A stretch of 64,000 nucleotides of DNA, taken from Tethya wilhelma. Lineage: Eukaryota > Porifera > Demospongiae > Tethyida > Tethyidae. Every line of letters begins with the position of its first letter. Within the stretch, counting starts at the first letter, position 1. Under the pieces are notes generated by a model. It was given only the letters and a program-made list of their open reading frames with translations, made no database searches and was not told the DNA's origin. The position numbers and the translations under genes are program-made. The stretch is taken from the NCBI GenBank assembly GCA_964030475.1, contig CAXIPT010000001.1, positions 9,501,510 through 9,565,509 of the forward strand. Direction: 5' to 3'. This document shows positions 30,706 through 42,409 of the stretch, in pieces.

Positions 30706-33700
30706 CCCCATCAAGCTCCCGGCAATTCATATATCTCTACATTCTTGCCCATGTCCTCAAACCAGCTACCTCCGTCAGCCTCTTCCTTACTGGGACGGGA
30801 CACCCACGCATGCTGGCAACGTGTCAGTCTTTGCTGTGCTTGAGCAAGCAACGTTCCCCTGCAAACTGGCTCATAAAGAGTGGAGCAAGGAGATTACGTG
30901 GAATCAGCTGAATTCTTGCCTGGACAAATTAAAAAAAAAAAAAGAGACAGGCATACATGCTACTCTTCTCCCAACCATTATGGCTTGAATATCGCAACAG
31001 CTACGGGAGCATAGGTATACGAGCATAATTATTATTACTTAATCACACTGCAAAATAAGCGTCTGATCAAATTGAGCACACGGCATTTTATTTCAAGCAT
31101 CTTGAGGACATTGTGCACAACAGAGTCTCAGCTTATCTACATTGAACATATGGGCTCGGCCAAGATGCTCTTGGCCTCTATAGCAGGCGCATAATGAGCT
31201 GTGGTGTGATACTATCATAGCATCTACGAATACAATCCTCCACCAATGAAATTAGGAAGCTTGCACACAGTAATCAATCCACTACAGCCTACTGAGCCTG
31301 CCCCCTCTTCACAAATTTTCTAAATGCCAGGCAAGCACTTTCTGCAGCTACAGATTTGTGATCCGCTGGATGATATTCTTTCAGATCCATTTAACTGGGG
31401 TGATAGTACAGATGATGAACACACATTTCAATATTCCAATCCTACTTAATTATCTTCTGAAATATCATTAATGTGTAAATCTTATCAAGCACAGTAATTG
31501 TTCATTAAGTCTAGAACACTTTGATATTGAAAACGGGAAATCTGCAGCTGCGTTTGCCGGTAGAGACGCTAAAGAAACTGAAGGAACTGGTAGAGTGTTG
31601 GAGGAAGCAGAAAGCCTGTCGAAAATGGCAGTTGCAATCCCTTGCAGGTAACTTGTGCCATGCGTGCAAAGTGTTAGGCCAGGAAGACGTTTCTTGAGGG
31701 GTCTGTTCAGCTTGCTGCCATTATGAAATTTTCTACTTTGCAGTAAAACTTTGAAAGTTTTCCACAATGATACACAAATAGCAACAGGGATATTTCTTCA
31801 AGATGTAGATGATATATATATATATATATATGAATTCATGATGCGATTTTACATTCATCTTAATTCAGAAGCAATATGTCTAGCTGTATATAGGTATGTT
31901 TGCAGAAGTAGCATTGAGCAAATGTGCTTCAATAGAAAATATTGAGATTGAGCTATATCACAAAGTACCTGCCAATCCTGCCACAGGCCGTCCAGCCAAG
32001 TCTTCTTTCAATGCATGAGCTCCAGGTACAGGATTGTTCATGCTGTTACATTGGGCCACACAAACTAGATTGTTAGTTTCGCATCGCTGCCCGCATGCTC
32101 AAAAGCCTATCGTATGTTTATTCATTATGACGTCAAATTTTCAGTTTCCACCCACGTGCCACTTATTGAGTGTCACGTAAGCTGCCACATGCCAGTGGAG
32201 CTAGCTAGCTAGCTAAGTAGCTAGCATCAGTGAGGATGCCTCTCGTAAACTTGACTGTATAGTAAGTTCTTGCAGAACCCACATCACTTGGACAGTTGTA
32301 CAACTTAGTAGAGACATGAAAAATTATAATTACTACGTCGGCAGTTTGGTTCATTTCCTATCAAATGTTGACTCTCTTTCATAAAATTCTAGCTGGTGCT
32401 TATCCACGGCTGCAAGTAGACAAACAATTGTCACGTTCAACCTTGAACACCATGTTTGTTGGTCACTCCAAAGATTCCTTGAGTGCCGTAGATGACATGC
32501 TTGTCATTGATGATGTCTGTGCTATGTTTGGCTCTCACATCAAGTACTTGGTATACAGTTGCAAGTGAGAGTGCAAGATGCTCCATAGAGTAATAGTTAA
32601 TAGTTAACAGATAAATGTTATATGTGTGTTTTGTACTAAAAACTCGTCTTAATGATGATTTTTTTCCCGGAAAAGTAATGAATAACGATCTCCCTCCTGC
32701 ATCCAAATTAGGCAGGATGTGGGCGAGAAACTAAGAATCTAGTTTGTGTGGCCTTATAGCATTTATCACAATATTGGTCGTCTTACAAAAATTTGTTACC
32801 TTTGCAGGCAAATGACTCCTTCTGGTGGAAGTTAGAGAAGCTGAAGCCCGAAGACGATAAGAATGAGTCACGATTACTGACAGGCAGGAAAACGCTGCAA
32901 ACCTGTCGCAACAAAAACAAGTTGACAAACTTGTGTAACTAAACTGTTAACTTGGGTTAACAACTCCATTTAGTTACATTGTTGTGCAATATATGGTTAT
33001 TGTGTAGGGTTTTAATTGGTACATTATTGCATTGTTTTTATAGATGTATTGTATTATTGTCGTCTTGTTTCTTTAAACTAATTTTTAATATTCATTACAA
33101 GTTGATGACAAATTAAAAGGGCCGGTCATGTGATCTGCATGTTTCTAAAAACTATCAGCGTATTTAATAGCTAGCTTGATGATTTAAGACAACATTCAGA
33201 ATCATTTTCATACATTTTCCAGCCACGATATCATATGTAGTACTAGTAAAAGTTTCCTTTTCAGGTTCATTTCAGGAGCATATCAGTAACTTTTTACATC
33301 TTTTTCAGCACAGTTCAGGGAGCATTTCAGGACCATATCAGTACCTTTTTAGACTTTTTGGACAATTCTGATTCTAACTCAAAAAAATATAAGACTGTTA
33401 ACAAACAATTTTAAGACCCTCCTTTTTCAGTAGTGCTAAAGATCATCCTATAATATTATTCCAATTGTTGCTACTCGAGTGTGTCGAAATCAACTACCAG
33501 AACACTCACAATCAACACAGTGAAGGTGAAGAAGCAGCAAAACAGATCAGACTGTGGACATTTTGCTATTGTCATAGCAATATGCTAACAAGTAACATAA
33601 TGAAACTGATTATTAGCTGATGTGGAATACTCTTTCTGCAAATGAGTTACAAAAGCTATGCTGCACTCTATTTTAGGTTTCTGAAAATTTATTCCAATAT

Positions 33701-34100
33701 GCTTTAACTTAAGGTGCTAGTCTTTTGCCTGGGCGGCGTATTTTCAAAGTTCAGAAAAATATATATGAAACTGATCCTCTCACCTTTATAAAGTCAACTG
33801 TGCTGTTTGTGTTCACTGCCCCAAGAGGGAGCAAACATGTATGGTAACTCTGAAGAATCATAAAGAAAAACACTATAATAGCCATAGTCAGCCGGTAGTC
33901 CAAACAGGAGAATGTAGTACCTGTACAGGGTACTTGTGGTGAAAATTTTGTCCATGCATCACGACACCTCTGGACAGTGAAGCCAACACATGATTGGTAT
34001 CTGCAGTTGGAGAATGGAGCTTGAAGTCACAATCATAACCTGTATATTCCAGTCTTACTCTTCACTCAATGAGAAGCTAGCAGCAATGAACAGCTTCATG
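30706..34100. other. Mostly non-coding stretch with short frames
   Basis: No gene can be supported. Present are a poly-A run (30929-30942), a TA run (31811-31830), a GCTAGCTAGCTAGCTA stretch (32201-32217), a small frame 32365-32568 (LSRSTLNTMFVGHSKDSL) and two related segments at about 33262-33360 with CAGGAGCATATCAGTA and CAGGACCATATCAGTA. Confidence 0.35.
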
Positions 34101-34123
34101 CACCTGGGCAGGAAGCGTTTGTC

Positions 34124-34342
34124 ATGAAGGAAGATAGCTCTTTGCAGAGGGGGCTGTACCACCACCTCAAACAGGAACAGTTCCAACTAATTGAAAAAAA
34201 ACTAAATGCAGATGCTCTCCACGACTGGAGAACAGAAATGGTTGCTGCTGGCCTAAGTGCTGGCAGCTATTATGCAGCTGTAGGGTCAGGGAAAGGAACT
34301 TTATCATTTATACATAAAACAATGGGACCCTTTCTGAGATAA
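34124..34342 (+). other. Hypothetical frame
   Basis: This 72-codon frame encodes LKQEQFQLIEKKLNADALHD and a Gly/Ala-rich middle. No family is recognised. It may be an exon or chance. Confidence 0.2.
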
Positions 34343-34356
34343 TATCACACATTTGT

Positions 34357-34880
34357 CATGCACTACTTGTCAACATTTGTCATGCTCTACTTCGTTTCTT
34401 GTCCACATTTGTCGTGCTTTACTTACTTCGTTTCTTGTCCACATTTTGTCATGCTTTACTTACTTCCTCTGCAAGCGACACCCCAATTGGCGACCCAAGC
34501 TTAAGATTAAGTGAAAAGAGCTACACCACGGAGGAATCGCCACCCACACTACTACCCCCAACCCCACACTACACAATCGTGGAGAACAACCCTAGAAAGA
34601 GAGGAAGGGACACCACCCCCAAGCAAGAACCCAACACTTCAAAAAAGTCTAAGGTTGAGTTCACCCCCCCCCCTACACACACAGTCAAACTAACTAAACT
34701 AGAATTCGTTTCTTGTCCACATTTGTCGTGCTTTACTTACTTAGTTTCTTGTCCACATTTGTCGTGCTTTACTTACTTCGTTTCTTGTCGTGCTTTACTT
34801 ACTCCGTACATTAAATTTTGTCATTTTTTTAAAATTTTTACTTACTTCGTACATTAAATTTTGTCATGCTCTTCGTTTCT
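34357..34880 (+). repeat. Interrupted tandem repeat with an exon-like insert
   Basis: A unit of about 37 bp, TTTCTTGTCCACATTTGTCG followed by TGCTTTACTTACTTCG, occurs about three times at 34357-34470 and three more at 34707-34870. Between the two arrays, 34470-34700 encodes a polar Pro/Thr-rich segment with a basic nuclear-signal-like block (NPRKRGRDTTPKQEPN, then SKKSKVEF). The insert has a coding-like composition quite unlike its flanks. Confidence 0.5.
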
Positions 34881-36165
34881 TGTCTTCCTCTCCCTGACCC
34901 AACAGCTGTATAACTAAGCTCTACAGATCTCAATCAGACCAGCCTTTTCAGGAGTAAACTAGGTAAAGATCGTCACAAAACTTCTGCCTCAGCTAACGAC
35001 TGTATAGTTATATTATTTGCACACTTCGCAATGTTTTGCAGGGTAAAAGGCTTCAAGTTTAAATATTTGTAATACGACATAGCTGAGGGGGTAAACGCTC
35101 GCACGCGCAGTAGCCAAAATATAATTTAGTTATATTTAAACGTAGATATATAGCATTTTACTAGTAGTTTCTTTTCACATGAAATTAAGTGCACTTGCAC
35201 TCGTTGTTGAGGCAGAATTTTGTCAAAAAAAGTGCTAGCTTCTCGCTCTTCCGTACTCACGTGGTTGCTTGCTCAAGCATGCGCATTGGGTGGATCCGCA
35301 TGTCCATATGGGCAGGGTCTATTTTGCATGGCCGGCCGGCCGGCCAGGTGCACATGCAGTGTCATGTGACTACCCGTGAGCTAGCTAGCTTGAGGCTTAC
35401 ATGCACAGGGAAGCAACAAAGCTAGTGGGGGTAGTCGGTCGACTATTTCTCACTTTAAATTCTTGAGATAGGCTTACCTTCACAAATAAAAAGCAAAAGA
35501 AAGATCTTTGGATTGGTTGGTAAGCTATAACTAATTTTGGTGTTCAGTTTGTATGGCTTGTCAGTGGTTGTGTTTTCGTATCGAGGTGCCCGGGGGAAAA
35601 CTAGAGAGCCTAAGGCTAGCACATGCTGGATAACATAAATAACAATTCTCTCCCCTTGCAGAGCTGAATATGAAGGCTGGCATTATGTTATGCACCTTGC
35701 ATGGTGCTTTCATTTTTATGGGTAATGGATAGTAGGTTTCATGTTTATAGGTAACTTCTAGTGAGCTACTGATATCCATGTCGTTGTATTGTGGGAGGGA
35801 TGGAGTCTGCTCAATGAGCCGTAGAAAATTGTGATCACTGTGGTTCCATCCTTGTGTAGAAAAACCAACGACTGCTTGTTCCAATTGCAGGGGCACCTCT
35901 TTCCTTCCTTGTTCAGCCTATATATGACTGCATATTATGCAGTTTAACTGGAGGTTAAACAAGGTTAACAGGAATGTGTGCGAGTGGGGTGGGGCGTGGA
36001 CCGTTAGGCATGCGCAGTAGGCTCCCTAGTATACCTCGTGCTGAACAGCTGGCACAATTAGCTCTGTGCCTGGAGAGTTCGTTCTTGTTTTGTTAGCGGT
36101 GCGAGGAGCTCCGTCGGTGTCGGGCGAGCATGTGGACCCCCCGTCTAAGATTTAAAGTATGTGTA
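34881..36165. other. Spacer with GC-rich palindromes
   Basis: Includes a GGCC/GGCCGGCC-type palindromic run at 35331-35346 and GAGCTAGCTAGCTTG (35378-35392). Several frames lack recognisable domains. Around 36060-36165 the base composition becomes richer in CpG, perhaps a promoter for the short frame that follows. Confidence 0.35.
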
Positions 36166-36169
36166 CGAT

Positions 36170-36286
36170 ATGAGTGACGACGAGAAGGACAAGCGGAATC
36201 CAGAAACGGAGGAGATGGAAGCCCACTTGGAACAGCAGATCATGCAGAAGCTTTATTTTGAGGGCTACTATAGCCGTTCAGGATGA
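36170..36286 (+). CDS. Short acidic frame (38 codons), possible first exon
   Basis: ATG at 36170 follows a CpG-richer segment. The peptide is charged (MSDDEKDKRNPETEEMEAH, then QQIMQKLYFEGYY) and ends at TGA 36284-36286. The composition looks coding. The end overlaps an interspersed repeat that also occurs at 44703-44760, so the natural end may have been replaced. Confidence 0.3.
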   Translation: MSDDEKDKRNPETEEMEAHLEQQIMQKLYFEGYYSRSG

Positions 36287-36336
36287 TGCAGTCGTTGGTG
36301 CAAGCAATTTCACTTGACGTAGTTTGAACGTTAAGC
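36282..36336 (+). repeat. Dispersed repeat, also at 44703-44760
   Basis: GATGCAGTCGTTGGTGCAAG, then CAA(T/C)TTCACTTGAC and TAGTT(T/C)GAACGTT, is shared with 44708-44760 with few changes. Same orientation. Confidence 0.65.
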
Positions 36337-37094
36337 AAACGTTTATAAACATAAAATCATGACAGGAATGTCTTGTTTCCACAGATATAATTATACATAC
36401 CATCTATGGTTGCTATAAGCTATGTTTAATTATCAATATGATGTTTCCTTCAAGTGGACTGCCGCAATCATGCCACACAGATAATACATACTTTTTAAAG
36501 TTCTCAGTGATCTAAAGAGTCAAGCTTGGAAGTCTTGACAACATATATTTCTTCTTGTTGAGTGTATAGTAACAGTTTAATGTGCATGCAATTTGTGAAC
36601 TGCATTTCTTGTTCCAGAATGTGGTCTTTTCTCTCTAGCAAGAGCTATTTACTTTCGTGTTCTTTTGTGGGAAGTTGGACTCTGTCTCACCAAAGTCCGA
36701 GAAATCTACATCGAGTTTGGAATCTAGTCTTCCTTCGGAAGATCAGGAACCAAGACCAAAAAGGTCAAGACCGGAACTAAACTATGCTGAGTCAGACTCA
36801 CCAAAGTTTGAGATATCTACCGCAAGTTATCACGCGCCATCAACTGAGCTTACAACGGTGTACGTTTGTCCTCATTCAAAAGCAATTGATAGTGTTACTT
36901 TTTAAGTAATATCGGCCGCATTGATGTGACGAGGGTGCCCACCTATAGTTACACCCCTCCTCGAAATGCATATCATCTAGGCTAACCCTTCAATGAATGG
37001 ACTGATTCTGAAGTGCCGAAACAACATGTGTCAGACATGACAACAATCATTAAACGTGGAAATAAAATAATCCAAAAGGAAAGGTGGTACGATA
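36337..37094. other. Spacer with a hypothetical frame
   Basis: A frame around 36657-36905 encodes a Ser/Glu/Pro-rich segment (SPKSEKSTSSLESSLPSEDQ and PRPKRSRPELNYAESDSPK) that may be an exon. No domain is recognised. Confidence 0.25.
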
Positions 37095-38051
37095 ATGATG
37101 GGAAAATGTTTTTCTACCATTTGTTTCGTATCATTTGTAACACCATCGCTCAATCTGGACTTCGCTGGTCCCTTTATGGGACAGATGTTTTTGATCATCG
37201 TAGACGCCAATTCCAAATGGTTTGACGTTCACATGATGTCTTCTATCACGTCATCTAGAACAATTGAGACCCTGCGTACTGTTTTTGCCACCCATGGCCT
37301 ACCAAAGAAGGTCGTGACTGATAACAGGTCCTCTTTTACGAGCGAAGAATTCCAATCATTAAATTTTATGTCTGAGAATGGAATCTGCCATGTGACGACA
37401 GCTCCTTATCACCCGTCAAGTAATGGATTGGCAGAAAGAGCCGTTCAAACTTTCAAACGTGGCATAAAAGCAACTCAAGGGAGACATTCAAGAGAGACTG
37501 GCCAAATTCCTTTTTTCATATCACGTCACTCCACATACAACAACCGAAGTCTCTCCGGCAGAGTTACTCCTGGGTCGGCGTCCCAGGTCTCGTTTTGATC
37601 GCCTATTTCCTGATCTGCAACACAGTGTTCAGCAAAAACTGACTCAGCAAGCTACCTATCATGATAATTCAATAATTCTAAACTGTGTAGAAGTTTTTCT
37701 GTTGGAGATCCAGTATTCACTAGGGATTTCTCTGCTACTGCAAACACTTGGACCTCAGGTTCAGTTGTCAAGGTCACTGGTCCCTTATCCTATCACATTG
37801 TGTTGGACGATGGCCGTAGAGTTCGTCGGCATGTGGACGCAGTTCGGAAACATTATGCTGGAACAGCTCTTGTTTCAGCTGATCATGCTGTGGAAGACGT
37901 TTATCTTCCTTCCAGCAGCGATAATGCTAGTGGGCCAATACCTACATCACCTCCACCACCACCACCACTACCCCCACCCTTGGTTTCCTCACAACCCAGA
38001 AGGTCCACTCGTACCCGCCCACCTCCTGACAGATATGGTTTTGGAACCTGA
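37095..38051 (+). pseudogene. Ty3/gypsy integrase with chromodomain-less tail, frameshifted
   Basis: The core integrase reads LDFAGPFMGQMFLIIVDANS (first Asp near 37157), KKVVTDNRSSFTS (second Asp near 37319) and YHPSSNGLAERAVQTFK (Glu near 37434). The conserved DNG is DNR here. The frame then shifts several times: SPAELLLGRRPRSRFDRLFP, then GPLSYHIVLDDGRRVRRHVD and a Pro-rich end (SPPPPPPLPPP) with RRSTRTRPPPDRYGF. Upstream protease, RT and RNase H are not found within 2 kb. In an active element the integrase inserts the cDNA into chromosomes. Confidence 0.7.
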
Positions 38052-38103
38052 CTTCTTTTTGTTTTTGTTTTATTTTCTTATTTGTCATCTTGGAGGGGGG
38101 AAG

Positions 38104-38270
38104 TGTGGTACATGCTACTACTGAACTCTGAACTCTATTATTGCATGCATGCTTAATTTCCACTGTGGTTTTATCTATTTTCTGTTCATGTACTATACGT
38201 GTTACTTCTTGCTATTTTGTCACTTCTTGTTCAATTTGTTCGTTGTTCATTAAAGACAGGTTATTACACA
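38104..38270 (+). repeat. Ty3/gypsy 3' LTR
   Basis: It begins TGTGGTACATG after the purine tract GGAGGGGGGAAG and ends TTATTACACA. The length of 167 bp is short. The TG...CA ends and position behind the integrase support the call. The right boundary is less sure. Confidence 0.55.
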
Positions 38271-39985
38271 TATGTGACAAGCAAGCAGGAGTCCATTTGT
38301 ACAATCACAGAGTTTAAACTCTGCACCCATCTACCCAACATTTCCACATTTGTCTGCAAACTTCCGTCACAGGCACTTACGGCAGCACCTCCCTTTTCAT
38401 GTAACTCTAGTGAAATTTTTTGCTGCCCAATTTCAACCTTAGGTACATTGTTAACTTAGTATGTCACAAAAAGAAAAAGTCCCAATTGTTAGAGATGTTA
38501 TCAAGTCAATTCAGACATTCAGATTCTAAAATCAGACCTATAATAAAGTAACAAGGAGTTGAGTTAACTGCATATTAACTTACGGGACAGCATACTATCT
38601 AAAATAGTTTGGACTCTGAAGTCTCCACCAAATTTTCCGAATAACAGAGAGTACCTTGCACAAATATAGGTATACGGTACTTTTATTAACTCTTCAGAAA
38701 GCCCTTTACACTTAAATATCACCATAGTGTGAGGGAACATTGTTTTCAGCATGTCATTTGTTAAAAGGCTTTCGAGCTAGAGAGTTCAAGTCTTCCTTTG
38801 GTTGTTTAGCTAGATAGTGACGAAAAGCAATCCATTCAGAAAGAACTTCAGGACTAATTAGAAATTGTTTTTCATATTCCTTGCCATCTAGAGTTAGCCC
38901 ATTTTTGTCAACTGCATATATACTGGTTCAGTAACAATTCCAGAGAATGTTCTCCATAATTGGAAGAATCAGCACTTAGGATTTTTTTTTTAATCAAATA
39001 AACTAAATGCTGATACTACATCTTGAGAACTAAATCACCAATGATAAAAATATTAACAACTCAGGGATGTTATCATGCCACAATAACTAACGTTAGGTAA
39101 TTCTGATGTGAGCGTGGCAGTCGGGTGGAAGGTTTGGAGCAAGATGGCTCTCATGTTTTTCTTCATAGGGCTAGGACAATTGCAGAATAGTTTTCTTTCA
39201 CTGCTTTGACACAGCTTTCATCAGCCAACCAACGTGTATCAGACAGCTTGACTATTTTAAATTCTGGCATTTCTAGCACTCGCTGAATTTCCTTTCAACA
39301 TTCTGTCCGTTTAGGTGAGTAATGAAAGTACTTCCATAATGTAGTGAGTGTGGTATAAACATGATTTATACCATGAGTAATATTGGCAGCGTGAACACTT
39401 ACAAGTTGTAATAAATGACAGTGGCAATGTACAAAAATTGCGTGTGGAACGTTTCATTTTGAACTCCATTGTGCTTGCCGGATAAAGTAGCAGCTCCATG
39501 GAATCCCATTCCAATCATGTTACTGATTGTTAACCCCTTTCTTTTTTAAGCAGGCAGTTAGGGTGTCATATATTATTGTAAATTAATATTAAAAACACAA
39601 CCCTACACAGACATGTTATCACGTCACGATAACTAATTCAGACATTCAGATTCTAAAATCAGACAAATTTACCACGTTTTTTAAATTCCTTGCTTAACTT
39701 AAAATCACTCTGTGAATTTGTAGTGGACTTCTGGTCAGCATCAATCTCTATCTCACTCTCAAAATCAAAACTCAAATCTAGAATTGAACAAAAATTTATA
39801 AAACACTTACAAATAAACCATTAAACAAAGCATTCAGGACATACCCACACTCAGCTAGGTGTGTCTAAGAATGTAAAGTTGCTGATAGTAGGTTCCCTGT
39901 TTGTTAATATTAACCACTGATGGTAACGCTCATTTCGGCACTCTTCTTCTGAAAATTCCACCTCTCTCGATCCAGTAGTACCCTT
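38271..39985. repeat. Repeat-rich spacer (family shared with 41.2-44.5 kb)
   Basis: Blocks here recur further right in the same orientation: 38500-38580 (CAGATTCTAAAATCAGACC) with 43680-43740 and 39640-39665; 38584-38720 (GGACAGCATAC, then CTCCACCAAA, TTTTATTAACTCT and AAATATCACCATAG) with 41193-41275 and 43755-43892; 39089-39135 (TAACGTTAGGTAATTC, GGCAGTCGGGTGGAAGGTTTGG) with 42741 and 42958. No intact gene is seen. Confidence 0.5.
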
Positions 39986-40198
39986 TCACATTACCTTTGT
40001 CTTTACTCTTTGATTTATCAGCCTTTTTTTTTGCTCCAATGCCTTTTCTTTTTCTTTCAGTTCCTTTTTCTCTTCTTCATTCTTTTCGCTAAATCTTTCT
40101 TTCTCCTTAGCATTTTGCTCTTCATCACTTGTGAGAACTCGGGCTTGACCAGGAACTGATTTCTTGGCTTTGAAAGCTACCTCAGGTACTGTCAACAA
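39986..40198 (-). pseudogene. Lys/Glu-rich tail resembling the Tigger C-terminus
   Basis: The minus-strand frame encodes VPGQARVLTSDEEQ followed by a long Lys/Glu coiled coil (KEKERFSEKNEEEKKELKEK). An (A/K)VLTS(A/D)E motif before a Lys-rich coil is also present in the Tigger tail at about 61000-61180. It follows a hAT fragment on the same strand, so it belongs to a mosaic of relics. Confidence 0.4.
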
Positions 40199-40932
40199 AT
40201 CTTTCCATAATGGCTTTGATTGGCTGAGCGACTGAAATACGAGTAGATTGTACTTACAGATTTCTGAAACAAAACCAAGTATGCATATGGCAAATCATTT
40301 GCAGCATGGCTGACAGCCAAAGCCAGGCGGTGGTTAGCACAGTGCACAGGTACACAAAAAGGTTTGTCACTTAAAATGTATGCTGCTCGTCCAACCATTG
40401 CACTTGCTCTGTCTGTTCCTAGTCCTGGTACCTTACCAGTAGCATACACTTTTGTTCAATTATACATTGCACTGCCCATTCCATCTACTATATCTACACA
40501 CTTAGCTACAACCTGTCCATCTTCATTTATAGCTCTGCAAATGGATGTTTCTGTACAGAAATGTCTGTACTCTACACCAACCCCAATAAAAGAGCTTTCT
40601 TGAAGAACAGTGTCAGTATTTTCTTCAATAACTCTATACTTAGCATTATCCCCAGGGTTAAGATCATTAATCTCCTTTATACCGACAAGCCGAAGAAAGT
40701 CAAGGAGTGAGGGATATTTATGGCTGGCAATTTCTTCCTTTGCTAACCAATACACACATTTAACAGCCAGTATCATTGCCTTTTCTCTTCTGGTGCGAGT
40801 ATGAGAAAAAAGGGAATATAAATCCTTACAAGACTCAGCTTCAACAGCTACCTGATGGTCTTTGGTTGTAGCATGATCATGGTAGCTTTCAGTCATGTAT
40901 AATTTATATATATTATAGGATTGTATACGCAT
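40192..40932 (-). pseudogene. hAT-like transposase core (ZNF862/KIAA1586 type)
   Basis: Minus-strand frames 40932-40456 and 40449-40192 encode TRREKAMILAVKCVYWLAKEEIA, then LDFLRLVGIKEINDLNPGDNAKY, and in the second frame GLGTDRASAMVGR (a catalytic Asp) and VPVHCANHRLALAVSHAAND. This is the order of the hAT catalytic domain in ZNF862/KIAA1586-like proteins. The expected DE(T/S)TD block with the first Asp is not recognisable, and there is a stop between the frames. The element is dead here. Confidence 0.65.
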
Positions 40933-41300
40933 TTTTATCTAGAATGATAATTTACCTGAATTTGAACATCCTTTGGTGAAGGCATTTTCTTTACAATACT
41001 TCTTACAAATTGAGCAAAATATTAGCCCCGCACAGCTGAGCACATGTCTCTGACCAGAAATATTGCATGTTCTAATTAACAGAAATATTAAAAAAAATTC
41101 TTGCATTTTGTAATTATCCGCAAAATGACCGTACGAGGCAAGAGCTAACAGTATAATATACGGGAAGTATGGCCGCTGCGGCTATCATTGCAGGACAGCA
41201 TACAATAATAGATTGAACTCTGAAGTGTCCACCATACTTTTCTGAATAATAGAGAATACCACAAATAGGTACCGTAACTGCATGTAACTAAACGAGGAAG
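40933..41300. other. Spacer with shared repeat block
   Basis: Contains the 41193-41275 copy of the GGACAGCATAC block described at 38271. No gene. Confidence 0.4.
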
Positions 41301-41302
41301 AA

Positions 41303-41612
41303 GGTTAACTGCTGGCGAAGGAGGAGGAGGAGGAGGGTTGACTGCTGGCAGAGGAGGAGGAGGGTTGACTGCTGGCGGAGGAAGAGGAGGGTTGACTGCT
41401 GGTGGAGGAGGAGGAGGGTTGACTACTGGCAGAGGAGGAGGAGGGTTGACTGCTGGCGGAGGAGGAGGAGGGTTGACTGCTGGCGGAGGAAGAGGAGGGT
41501 TGACTACTGGCGGAGGAGGAGGAGGGTTGACTGCTGGCGGAGGAAGAGGAGGGTTGACTGCTGGCGAAGGAGGAGGAGGGTTGACTGCTGGCGGAGGAGG
41601 ATTATTATTACC
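41303..41612 (+). repeat. 27-bp minisatellite, about 11 copies
   Basis: The unit GGTTGACTGCTGGCGGAGGA plus GGAGGAG is repeated in head-to-tail order with few substitutions. It reads open in one frame as LTAGGGGGG nonapeptides only because the period is a multiple of three. There is no start context, splice signal or flanking coding sequence, so I do not call a protein. Confidence 0.8.
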
Positions 41613-42148
41613 TGCATAGTCGTGTCTAGCAATGAGTTAGAATGACTACTTAAAAGCAGAAGAGACTACCATATTATTTCGAGCAACCTCAATTTTGTTA
41701 AGTCCGAAATTGCTAATGCCAGGTCATTTTGCCCTCCCTTCAGCCGAAACCTGAAAGAAAACCTTTTCAGTAAGGTATGTGCAACCCCCTTAATTGGTCA
41801 TGTCAGAGATGGTAATTATCTTGAACTTGAGGAGCCAACTTGATATGCAATCACCAATGATATTTTTTACACATTACAACCAGAGCCTTTTTGTATGGAA
41901 TAGTATAGAGCTATAGCCATAGAAACAATTGGACTTTAAGCTCGAACAATTATACACTTAACAGGCTATAGTGTCTGAGTTGGTTGGCATGGTAAATGAA
42001 CGTTTTTAACACTTTACTGTCACGGCACTTGTTGCTTACAATGCATTTTAATCAGTAAGGCCAGTATGCAGGCTCTGTATTTCTGCTTCAAGGGTGCTAA
42101 TGTGTGCTAAAAAATGATCTTCAATATCTTGTAGGCGTGTTTCTGGAT
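41613..42148. repeat. Repeat-rich spacer
   Basis: Segment 41744-41865 (GAAACCTGAAAGAAAACC, GTATGTGCAACCCCC, TGAACTTGAGGAGCCAACTTG) recurs at 42795-42905 and in part at 42672-42712 and 44213-44230. Segment 41944-41980 (GAACAATTATA, CAGGCTATAGTGTCTGAGTTG) recurs at 44489-44526. Confidence 0.5.
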
Positions 42149-42409
42149 TTAAACATTAACCATCTTCTCTTTTTTGTTTAGTCGGCTAAGTGCCACACTG
42201 TTCTTCTCACCAACTCTTTGCACAGCTTCCAAACGAGTGCGAAGTACCTGATTTTCTTTATTTAGATTTGCAATATCAAATTTGTACTGTTTTAGTTTTT
42301 CATCTTTTCGCTTTAACTTCTTGTTTACATTTCTAACATTAAGCTTTGAGTGAGAACCAGTTGTTTTCCTTGATACACTAGATTCCACTTCTTCACTAGT
42401 TGATTGCAT
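42149..42409 (-). other. Coiled-coil frame, possible exon of a transposase-like gene
   Basis: The minus-strand frame of 86 codons encodes RNVNKKLKRKDEKLKQYKFD and LNKENQVLRTRLEAVQRVGE, a clear coiled coil. Similar coiled coils open the RAG1-patterned gene at 9.1 kb, so this may be its counterpart from another copy. Function unknown. Confidence 0.35.

Noticed and set aside
35561..35896. 111-codon minus-strand frame
   Set aside because: No start context, splice signals or recognisable domain; length alone is not enough in AT-rich DNA.
37942..38163. Minus-strand frame over the integrase tail
   Set aside because: Its Val-rich run is the complement of the Pro-coding repeat of the gypsy integrase tail.
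41338..41619. Long Gly-rich open frame
   Set aside because: It is a 27-bp GGA-rich minisatellite whose period is a multiple of three, which keeps a frame open without coding meaning.
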